From positions 1,612,001 to 1,676,000 of the forward strand of contig NC_020514.1 in assembly GCF_000347635.1 (NCBI RefSeq): a DNA stretch of 64,000 bases, written 5' to 3'. Both the position numbers and the translations under genes were made by a program. Of this stretch, positions 17,359 through 24,980 are shown piece after piece (the stretch's first letter is position 1; every line of letters starts with the position of its first letter). This DNA comes from Paraglaciecola psychrophila 170. GTDB lineage: Bacteria; Pseudomonadota; Gammaproteobacteria; Enterobacterales; Alteromonadaceae. The notes beneath the pieces are model-generated. The model made no database searches and had not been told where the DNA came from. It saw only the letters and a list, made by a program, of their open reading frames with translations.

Positions 17359-18353
17359 ATGCCCCAGCCACGTAGCAGCCAAATTAGTTTAACCGATACC
17401 CCTTATTACCATTGTATTTCCAATTGTGTGCGGCGCTCTTTTTTGTGCGGTGTAGATAAATACTCAGGTCAAAGTTTTGAACACCGCCGTGAATGGGTTG
17501 AAAAGCGGATGTTGTTTTTATCTTTCAGTGTTTGCGGCATAGATCATATGTGCCTAATGCGGTGATGGAGTAATCATGTGACATATGGGTGTTACATGTT
17601 GGATTGTGAAACGAGACGCAGGTATTGGTCAGATAATAAACGTGGCTCAGCGGCTGGCATCGTTTGCATCGAGGCACATTGCTTACCCAAATGTTTGTTA
17701 GAGGAGACACGATAAACCAAGGACAACAGCAGACCTTAGATAACACCATCACCGAGTATCGCAGGCGCTTACATGACATAAGCTGGTTCATGCGTAATCT
17801 CAATGAACACATAGCCAGAGAAGCGAACAAAGAAGATGACTGCAGGGGGAGGTTCTGGGAAGGTCGGTTTAAATCTCAAGCCTTACTAGATGATGCAGCA
17901 TTGCTGTCTTGTATGGCTTATGTTGACCTGAATCCGATCCGAGCCAAGATAGCGGATACGCCTGAAACATCAAAATACACAGGCATTCAAAAACGTTTAG
18001 AATCGATAAAACAGCCATCTATTAAAAATGTGTTGATGCCTTTTGTCGGCAACCCCAGACAAGATATGCCCAAAGGTATACCCTTTTCCCTTAAAGACTA
18101 CTGTGAGCTAGTCGATATCACAGGAAGAGTCATCCGAGATGACAAAGCAGGGCATATTGACCAGCAACAGCAAGCCATACTGCAAAGATTAGGCTTATCA
18201 GACGAACAATGGCTCACCCTCACCACTGAGTTTGAAAAACACTTTTGTTATGCTGCCGGAGCAGAGCAAATGATGAATCAATTTAAAGAGCACACCGGGC
18301 ATCAACGAATTCGAGGTATGGGTAAAGCGAAAACCTTGCTGCGCTGCGCATAA
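17359..18353 (+). pseudogene. Y1/HUH (IS200-like, RAYT-type) transposase, frameshifted
   Basis: The 5' frame (17359-17565) encodes MPQPRSSQISLTDTPYYHCISNCVRRSFLCGVDKYSGQSFEHRREWVE, the standard start of REP-associated-type Y1 transposases. The 3' frame (from 17664) gives HRGTLLTQMFVRGD..., ISWFMRNLNEHIAREANKEDDCRGRFWEGRFKSQALLDDAALLSCMAYVDLNPIRAKIADTPE. Between them the segment that should code for CAYAVMSNHYHVVLHV is present but broken by several indels (around 17550-17620). It therefore loses the HUH metal-binding motif. The enzyme would nick single-stranded DNA; this copy cannot. No clear REP palindromes were noted beside it. Confidence 0.88.
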
Positions 18354-18662
18354 CCGCAATAAACCAGTTAACTTATAATCAACAAGGCATAGCTGTGTCT
18401 ACAAATCAGTGAAACGTCTCTTATTTCCAGCAATTAGCTCTAAGTTAATTTTCTGCCTCATAACCTACTCAATTTGAACCCTTTTACACCCAGAAAATTG
18501 CTGTTGAATGTTAGTCTAGATTCAATATTTTATTATGGGTGGCTTGTTAATGATAATTGCTTCTGTGTTCTTTTGCTTTCTGCATCCATGCAGTTTGGGG
18601 AGAGGTTGTGCTCAAAAGGTTCCAGTTTTAACTCTAAAAGTCCTTTTATCTCCAGAGCAAGT
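18354..18662. other. Intergenic region without a supported gene
   Basis: Between the broken transposase and the promoter of the aldo/keto reductase operon I see no gene or RNA. Short open frames on both strands lack family features. Confidence 0.5.
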
Positions 18663-18711
18663 TTGACAAAGTTTAAGCATTCACTTAACTTATGTCTTAT
18701 ATAAGACATAA
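18663..18711 (+). promoter_or_regulatory. Promoter and palindromic operator of the AKR-dioxygenase-YeiH operon
   Basis: A perfect TTGACA (18663-18668) is followed by a weak -10 (TAACTT, 18686-18691). Immediately after comes a perfect 22-bp palindrome (18690-18711) with centre ATGTCTTATATAAGACAT. A repressor bound here would block promoter clearance. The 20 bases from 18687 to 18706 are identical to those before the GH31-TRAP operon, read on the minus strand. It lies 35 bases before the reductase start. Confidence 0.8.
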
Positions 18712-18745
18712 AATCTAAATTACGCTTTTTAATTGGAACAAATAA

Positions 18746-19705
18746 ATGCCAAATAGTCATAAAGAGATGCCAAAGGTCGGTTTTGGTCTTTGGAAAATAC
18801 CTCAAGATATCTGTGCCGATGCAGTCTACAACGCGATTAAAGCTGGGTATCGTCATTTAGATAGTGCTTGCGATTACGGTAACGAGGTGCAAGTAGGTGA
18901 GGGTATTAAACGCGCTATTGATGATGGGCTCTGTACTCGTGCAGATTTGTGGATCACATCTAAGTTGTGGAACACCTATCATGCAAAAGAGCATGTTAAG
19001 CTGGCTTTAGAAAAAACCTTGGCTGACTTGCAGTTGGACTATCTCGATTTATATTTGATTCATTTTCCTATTGCTCAACCTTTTGTCGATTTTGAAGATC
19101 GTTATCCACCTGAGTGGATAACTGACCCGGCTGTCGGAAAAATGGAGTTAGCGCCTGTACCCTTGTTTGAAACATGGCAAGCTATGGAGTCCTTATACGA
19201 AAAAGGCTTAGTCAAGCAGATTGGTATATGTAACTACAACACTGGGTTGTTACATGATTTGATGTCTTATGCCCAAATTAAGCCTTCGGTATTACAAGTA
19301 GAATCGCATCCTTATTTAACCCAAGAGAGTTTGATGCGATTAGCGGCTCAGTACGACCTTGACGTTACTGCTTTCTCACCACTTGGTGCATTATCTTACT
19401 TAGAGTTAGACATGGCTGGTGCAGCGGAATCTGTATTAGAACAGACCGTAGTTAAACAAGCAGCACAAAGATTAGGCAAAACTGCTGCACAGGTAGTACT
19501 TCGATGGGGTGTTCAAAGGGGTAATGCTATTATTCCAAAAACATCGCGTCCAGAGCGTTTAAAAGAAAATTTAGATATTTTTGATTTCGAACTGACTTCG
19601 CAAGAGATGGATGAGATTTCAGCGCTTAACAGTAATAGACGATTTAATGATCCGGGTAACTTCTGTGAAGGTGCCTTCAATACTTTTCACCCCATATACG
19701 ATTAG
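18746..19705 (+). CDS. Aldo/keto reductase (NAD(P)H-dependent)
   Basis: A 319-residue AKR with the full catalytic tetrad: Asp39 and Tyr44 (HLDSACDYGNE), Lys73 (WITSKLWN) and His106 (LIHFP). The late IIPKTSRPERLKEN is the usual cofactor phosphate-binding segment. The sequence resembles the xylose-reductase/AKR2 group, which reduces sugar aldehydes. In the sulfo-SMO pathway of Agrobacterium an AKR (SmoB) reduces 6-oxo-glucose to glucose after desulfonation. Next to a TauD-like dioxygenase, that role would fit. It is the first gene of an operon behind a GntR-type palindrome; the next gene begins 14 bases downstream. A xylose reductase is the alternative. Confidence 0.92.
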   Translation: MPNSHKEMPKVGFGLWKIPQDICADAVYNAIKAGYRHLDSACDYGNEVQVGEGIKRAIDDGLCTRADLWITSKLWNTYHAKEHVKLALEKTLADLQLDYLDLYLIHFPIAQPFVDFEDRYPPEWITDPAVGKMELAPVPLFETWQAMESLYEKGLVKQIGICNYNTGLLHDLMSYAQIKPSVLQVESHPYLTQESLMRLAAQYDLDVTAFSPLGALSYLELDMAGAAESVLEQTVVKQAAQRLGKTAAQVVLRWGVQRGNAIIPKTSRPERLKENLDIFDFELTSQEMDEISALNSNRRFNDPGNFCEGAFNTFHPIYD

Positions 19706-19719
19706 AGAGGGGCCTATTT

Positions 19720-20703
19720 ATGCAAACTATTAATTATGTGAAAGTACCACATCAATTGGACTGCGGTGATTCAGTTTTCCCTAGTGTTGTGGTCAACGAT
19801 GGTTCACTAACAACACAACAGGAATGTGCTGACTGGATTAAATCAAACTTGCCCGAACTAGAATCTAAGTTACGTGAGTCGGGAGCAATCTTATTCAGAG
19901 GATTTCCTGTCGACTCAGCTGAAACATTCGATGAATTCTCACATTCTTTTGGTTATCCGAATTTCACTTACAAAGAATCATTGTCGAATGCCGTCAGGAT
20001 AAATTACACCGAACGAGTATTTACCGCCAATGAAGCGCCCAAGGATGTTGAAATATTTCTACATCATGAAATGGCGCAAACACCTATTTCACCGAGCAAG
20101 TTATTTTTCTTTTGTAAAAGTGCGGCCGAAAAAGGTGGTGAAACACCTCTATGTCGGTCTGATATGTTGTTTGAAGATTTAGCGAAACAAATGCCAGATT
20201 TGGCGGCTGACTTTGTGAAAAAAGGGCTTAAATACACCACTCAGATGCCTGCAGAAGATGATCCTAACTCAGGACAAGGGCGCAGCTGGAAGAGCACGTT
20301 AAGCGTACAAAATGATACTCAAGCCGAACAAAAATTAGCTGAATTGGGGTACAGTTGGGAGTGGCTAGCCGATGGTAGTTTACGTGCTACTACACCTATA
20401 TTACCTGCTGTGATCGACATGGGTAACAATAAACAAGTTTTTTATAACCAATTGATTGCTGCATTTATGGGGTGGAAAGGTGTTCGCGAAAACCCTTCTA
20501 GCGCTATTACCTTTGGAGATGGTGCTGATATCCCTGTTGAAGGATTGCAATTGGCTGTGAAATTGTCTGAAAAGTATACTTTTGATTTACCTTGGCAAGA
20601 CGGTGATGTGGCCTTGGTCGACAATTATATGGCTATGCACGGAAGACGCCCCTTTTCTGGTGAGCGAAAGCGCCAAGTGTTGGTTGCTTTAGCCATCGAT
20701 TAA
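19720..20703 (+). CDS. TauD/TfdA family Fe(II)/2-oxoglutarate dioxygenase
   Basis: A 327-residue enzyme with the facial triad His115-x-Glu117 (FLHHEMAQ) and His307 (NYMAMHGRRPF). Basic residues in GERKRQVLVAL (around 315-320) are suited to bind 2-oxoglutarate. The fold is that of clavaminate-synthase/TauD enzymes, which use O2 and 2-oxoglutarate to hydroxylate C-H bonds. When the carbon bears a sulfonate this releases sulfite and leaves an aldehyde. Glu in place of the more usual Asp in the HxD motif is accepted in the family. Its position between an aldehyde reductase and a YeiH exporter suggests oxygenolytic desulfonation, but substrate specificity cannot be read from sequence alone. Confidence 0.9.
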   Translation: MQTINYVKVPHQLDCGDSVFPSVVVNDGSLTTQQECADWIKSNLPELESKLRESGAILFRGFPVDSAETFDEFSHSFGYPNFTYKESLSNAVRINYTERVFTANEAPKDVEIFLHHEMAQTPISPSKLFFFCKSAAEKGGETPLCRSDMLFEDLAKQMPDLAADFVKKGLKYTTQMPAEDDPNSGQGRSWKSTLSVQNDTQAEQKLAELGYSWEWLADGSLRATTPILPAVIDMGNNKQVFYNQLIAAFMGWKGVRENPSSAITFGDGADIPVEGLQLAVKLSEKYTFDLPWQDGDVALVDNYMAMHGRRPFSGERKRQVLVALAID

Positions 20704-20755
20704 ACGAGTATTAACGGTTATCTCCGACAACCTACAGACCACATGAGTCAATAAA

Positions 20756-21733
20756 TTGCATATAAAAACTAAGCTGCCAGGTGTTTTAATTTCTGTCATT
20801 GTGGGTTTAGCCGCATTGTTCTTGAGCGAACACTATGGCGCGCCAGCCATGTTGTTTGCATTGTTGTTAGGCATCGCCATGTCGTTTTTGCATGAAGGTA
20901 CAAAATGTAAAGAAGGCATCGAGTTTACTGCCTGTCATATTTTGCGGATTGGTGTTGGGTTGTTAGGATTACGTATCGCGTTTGGTGATTTGGCTGCGCT
21001 GGGATGGCAAACTGCGCTGCTATTAATAGTGGCAATTGTCAGCACTATTGGGCTTGGCATTATTTTAGCTAAAGCACTTGGCTTGCAAAAACGTTTTGGA
21101 GTATTAACGGGAGGCTCTGTGGGTATATGTGGGGCTTCTGCTGCCATGGCCATTGCCGCGGTGTTACCCGATAGTAAAGATAAGGACCGCGACACCCTAC
21201 TGACAATTGTTGTTGTCACAGCATTGTCCACAATAGCCATGGTAATCTACCCAATACTGGCTGATCTGCTTAATCTGACTCCAACTCATACAAGTATTTT
21301 TTTAGGTGGCACCATCCATGATGTGGCTCAGGTAGTCGGAGCAGGTTATTCAGTGTCCGAAGAAACCGGTGATCTAGCCACGTTAACTAAGTTAGTCCGG
21401 GTGGCATTTTTAATGCCGGTAGTGGTGTGTATATTGTTGGTATTGAGGATGAACCTAGATAAAACATCAGATGCAAAACCGCCGGGTATCCCTGCATTTT
21501 TAGTTGCTTTTGTGTTGTTAATGACACTTAACAGTTTAGTGGATTTACCAGAAGTAGTGACCCAAGGCGCTACAGATATTTCACGTTTCGCCTTAGTGAT
21601 TTCAATTGCAGCCATTGGTATGAAATCGAATCTGGGCCAGTTGCTACAAGTTGGGCTAAAACCCATTTTACTCTTAGTATTAGAAACTTTATGGATAGCA
21701 GGTTTGATCTTACTAAGCTTACCTTACATTTAG
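20756..21733 (+). CDS. YeiH/UPF0324 family putative sulfate/sulfite exporter
   Basis: A 325-residue membrane protein with about ten helices and the YeiH family hallmarks HILRIGVGLLGLRIAF, GGSVGICGASAAMAIAAVLP, FLGGTIHDVAQVVGAGYSVSEETGDLAT and a late AAIGMKSNL. Family members are annotated as putative sulfate exporters; direct evidence is limited. The likely start is TTG 20756, without a clear ribosome site. It is co-directional with the dioxygenase (52-base gap). Export of the sulfite or sulfate released by the dioxygenase would explain its presence. Outer residues are all hydrophobic with short loops, so it is an inner membrane protein. Confidence 0.88.
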   Translation: MHIKTKLPGVLISVIVGLAALFLSEHYGAPAMLFALLLGIAMSFLHEGTKCKEGIEFTACHILRIGVGLLGLRIAFGDLAALGWQTALLLIVAIVSTIGLGIILAKALGLQKRFGVLTGGSVGICGASAAMAIAAVLPDSKDKDRDTLLTIVVVTALSTIAMVIYPILADLLNLTPTHTSIFLGGTIHDVAQVVGAGYSVSEETGDLATLTKLVRVAFLMPVVVCILLVLRMNLDKTSDAKPPGIPAFLVAFVLLMTLNSLVDLPEVVTQGATDISRFALVISIAAIGMKSNLGQLLQVGLKPILLLVLETLWIAGLILLSLPYI

Positions 21734-21940
21734 CCATCAAAATCTAATATTCATGATATCAATGCCGAAACACATACCCATATATTTATGGATGTTGTCA
21801 GCTGCATTCTTCCTATGTCTATCTAATTTATATCTATGCTAAAGTAGCATAATCATTATCTATAACTTTTTCCTTAAGTTGAACTTGGATCTGGTATTGG
21901 TATCTCAATATAGCACTGCTATGCTAAAAACCTGCAAGCC

Positions 21941-22034
21941 GATTTTATCATTATTATTCACATATGCTCCACTGCTCTATGATGTCAGACATGACTAGAG
22001 TCAAATTATGTCGCTGATAATAATGAATAAAATC
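21941..22034. repeat. Imperfect inverted repeat in a 400-bp gap
   Basis: GATTTTATCATTATTAT (21941-21957) reappears in reverse complement at 22017-22034 with one inserted base, enclosing about 60 bases. The gap 21734-22136 otherwise holds only a small TATGCT/AGCATA hairpin near 21836 and no gene. Confidence 0.6.
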
Positions 22035-22136
22035 AAGTGATGTTTATGGTGGTTTATGTAATGACTTTTCTATGGCTTTGAATCTGAATATGGGGCAATG
22101 CGTTGACTCATTTCTTTAAACTTAAAGGTGAGCAGT

Positions 22137-23372
22137 ATGTCTTTATTAACACTGAATTATAGTTGGCGATGGTCTGCTGCTGTTGTCTTTTTTCTTTGTG
22201 CTTTTCTAGCTTTGATGATGGGGGTGTCGTTATCAGAGCGGCCAGATGTTCAAACCGCTGATATGCTGACTAAAGCCTATTACAGCTTAGGTTTATTTGT
22301 TATGGGGGGATTAGATCTAGGCACACCTGTCGACGGCCCCTTAGTTGCCCGATTGATGCTGTGGCTAAGTTATTTTGGCTCACCTATGTTGGCCGCATCC
22401 ACCATTATCGAAGCGGTAATTAAAACTATCTCCCCCTATAAATGGCATTTTCGGCGGATCAGTAATCATATAGTGGTCTCTGGCTCAGACGAGTTGACTA
22501 TTACTTATTTAAAACAACTTAGGTTGTTACAGCCCAAGGTCGCATTGCTGATTATATGTGATGAGATTTCACCTATACGAGAAGAAGAATTAAAACGCCG
22601 CTACCATGCTACGGTGATCACCGGCGATATTACCCGCAGCTATTTTTTATCTAAATTATTTCTGCATAAGGCTAAAAAAGTATTGTTGCTTGGCAAAGAT
22701 AATTTTCAAAATTATGAAGCTGCCCATAAAATTTTGGAGTTACAACCTTCATTAGCAGGCAAAATCATTATTCACTGCAATAGTATTCGTTTTATGCGGT
22801 CCATGGCTGACTCTTTGGTAGCCCAGCAGTGTATTAATTTTAATGCCTACCAGTTGGCAGCGTCGGCTTTGGTGCAGCAACATTTGATTTCACACTTTAT
22901 ACAAACGGTGCCCAAGGATGTGGTGGTGATCGCTGGTTTTGGCCTATTTGGTCAAACCATACTTGAAGAACTGCAACATTATGCACAACAAGAAATTGAT
23001 ACTATTGCGATTATTGGCATCGATGCCAAACGCCGTATTCAGGTAGTGGATGAACAACGGCAATTAGCCAATTTTTGTCACAGAGAAATATTTGAGGGTA
23101 ATATTTCCCATCCAGAAGTATGGCAACAATTGCGTTCCAAAGTGGATTTGACTAACACTCAACCTATTATCATTTTATGTACTGATTCAGTCGAAGATAA
23201 TTTTAGAACGTCTTTATGGCTTAAAAACAAATACCCGGATTCAATGGTAATTGCGCGTAGTTATTTACCCTCAAAATTTGCCGAAAATGTCGGCGAGCAA
23301 TACAATATTTTGAATGTCAGTATTAATCAGCTAGTCAAAGATAATTTTCCCATCGAGTGGATGACTCCCTAG
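22137..23372 (+). CDS. Channel-like protein with RCK/TrkA-N domain
   Basis: The 411-residue protein has two N-terminal membrane helices (about 15-35 and 72-95) flanking a pore-loop-like segment, then two Rossmann-type domains. The first is about 112-240 (HIVVSGSDELTITYLKQL) and the second about 265-411 (VVVIAGFGLFGQTILEEL). This is the design of a two-helix ligand-gated potassium channel. However, where the TVGYGD selectivity filter should be the sequence is LFVMGGLDLGTP, so it may not select potassium. ATG 22137 is preceded by AAAGGTGAG and chosen over GTG 22128. The following gene is a CPA2 antiporter without its own RCK domain, so this protein may regulate it. Confidence 0.75.
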   Translation: MSLLTLNYSWRWSAAVVFFLCAFLALMMGVSLSERPDVQTADMLTKAYYSLGLFVMGGLDLGTPVDGPLVARLMLWLSYFGSPMLAASTIIEAVIKTISPYKWHFRRISNHIVVSGSDELTITYLKQLRLLQPKVALLIICDEISPIREEELKRRYHATVITGDITRSYFLSKLFLHKAKKVLLLGKDNFQNYEAAHKILELQPSLAGKIIIHCNSIRFMRSMADSLVAQQCINFNAYQLAASALVQQHLISHFIQTVPKDVVVIAGFGLFGQTILEELQHYAQQEIDTIAIIGIDAKRRIQVVDEQRQLANFCHREIFEGNISHPEVWQQLRSKVDLTNTQPIIILCTDSVEDNFRTSLWLKNKYPDSMVIARSYLPSKFAENVGEQYNILNVSINQLVKDNFPIEWMTP

Positions 23373-23507
23373 TAAGTTTTATCCTATTTCAATCCAGTAA
23401 AAGCCTGCGATGATCATCACCCCATGCTAATGAGACTTGAGCTGATCAGCATCAATATAATAATAATTCAGTGGAATACATTTTGAATCCAGTCACTGGA
23501 GATTATT

Positions 23508-24745
23508 ATGCACGACGCAGCAGTTCTGGCTCTTATCTGGACAACCGTTTTTTTTGCGTCTTACCTAGCACATAAAACACGCTTGACCCCAGTGTTGTGG
23601 TATATATTTTGTGGTGCTTTTTTGTAAACGTGAGATTTTCACTCGAAATTTTACCCATATTTATCATTGATTTCGCTGAGTTGTGGATCATTATTATCAT
23701 GTTTGCTTTGGGATTTTATGAGAATACTGCTAATTTTTTGCAGGGAATAAAGCGTAGTTGGGGCATTGCATTATTCGGGGCTATTACTCCTTTTATAATA
23801 GGTTACAACATGGCCAACGTCTTTTGGGGTGACGCTAACACCTCAATTTTTTGTGGTTTGGTAATGATGGCGATAGCCGTATCCTTAACGATGGTTTCAC
23901 TTAAAAGCGAAGGGCTAAATAACACACTTGCGGCAACAGGGATCATGACCTCTGCAGTACTTGATGACATCGCTTCACTGGCATTAGCGGCTATTCTGGT
24001 GCCTATTGCTACTGGCGAAGCCTCCGTTTCTATGGACGGAATTTTACTTGTTTTAGGTAAAGCAGTGGCGTTTTTTGCTCTTGTGACTGCGATTGGTGGA
24101 TGGCTATTTCCCGCAAGTCAGGGTTTTACGCAAAAGATCCCATTGTTGGGTAAATTCAATTTACGAGAAGTATTGGCAATGGCAAAAGGTGATTACACGG
24201 TTTTGTCTTTGTTACTGATTGCCGTATTAGTGGGACTTTTAGCACATGAGTTTGGCTTTCATCCGGCGGTAGGTGCCTATATGGCTGGGCTCATCATTCA
24301 TCGGGAATATTTTGATTTTCACAAAGATGAAGACAGAGATTATTACCAACAAGCCAGGGAGATAATCGACAATGTAGCATTCTCGTGGATTGGACCCGTA
24401 ATTTTTGTGGCTTTAGGCAGTAAACTTTTATTTGATCTTGATACTTTCTTGTCCGTGTTACCCGAAGCCCTGATGCTGTTCGTAGGTTTATTCATTGGTC
24501 AAGTTCTCTCTGCAGCTTTAGCTGCACGTTATACTGGTAATTTTGACTGGCCCGCAAGTTGGATGATTGGCTTTGGTATGTTGGGTAGGGTGGAATTAGC
24601 ATTTGTGGTGATGGATATTGCTTATGTTCAGCATCACATAATGTCCGTAGAAGCTTTTTATACATTAATGTTGGTGGCTTTTATGCTGAATCTCTCGGTA
24701 CCCATCACAATAAGTTGGCACAAACTGCATTTTAAGTTGCTCTAA
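23508..24745 (+). pseudogene. CPA2 cation:proton antiporter, frameshifted near the N-terminus
   Basis: The natural start is ATG 23508, preceded by GGAG, giving MHDAAVLALIWTTVFFASYLAHKTRLTPVLWYIFCGAFL before a TAA. The remainder (VNVRFSLEILPIFIIDFAELWIIIIMFALGFYENTANF...) runs on in the next frame to 24745. The break falls in T6 at 23618-23623; one extra T would restore a continuous protein of about 412 residues. Family features follow: LDDIASLALAAILVP, EFGFHPAVGAYMAGLIIHREYF, GPVIFVALGSKL. There is no C-terminal TrkA domain; that function may be supplied by the upstream channel-like gene. A sequencing error is as likely as a true mutation. Confidence 0.85.
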
Positions 24746-24776
24746 TACTCCATAAATATACTGGTGTTGTTTGATT

Positions 24777-24900
24777 TTAAGGGACTAGCTGATTTCGACC
24801 TTGTTTTTTGGCTTGGTAAAATGCTTTGTCTGCGCGCCTGAAACATTTACTGATCGATTCATCGGTATCTCCATAATGGTGGTCACCTCTAGCTAAGTTT
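24777..24900 (-). pseudogene. C-terminal scrap of a GGDEF-domain gene
   Basis: Read on the minus strand, about 40 codons give LARGDHHYGDTDESISKCFRRADKAFYQAKKQGRNQLVP followed by a stop. This is the universal C-terminal tail of GGDEF domains (RRADxAxYxAKxxGRN). No upstream part of the domain exists in the neighbourhood. It is a deletion remnant between the antiporter and the TonB-dependent receptor. Confidence 0.85.
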
Positions 24901-24912
24901 ATCAGTAATCAT

Positions 24913-24949
24913 AAAAAAGGCGCTCTAAATTCGTATGAAGTAGAGCGCC
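24913..24949 (-). terminator. Terminator of the TonB-dependent receptor gene
   Basis: The perfect stem GGCGCTCTA / TAGAGCGCC (24919-24927 with 24941-24949) is followed on the minus strand by six T (24913-24918). It lies about 30 bases past the receptor stop. Confidence 0.9.
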
Positions 24950-24980
24950 AACACACACTAAAGTTATGTAATAAGCTATG

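Noticed and set aside
23597..23640. Programmed frameshift in the antiporter gene
   Set aside because: The T6 site lacks the usual slippery heptamer plus stimulator, and antiporters of this family are not known to use recoding.
16581..24900. Integrated prophage or genomic island with att sites
   Set aside because: No integrase, tRNA or flanking direct repeats were found; only scattered transposase remnants.
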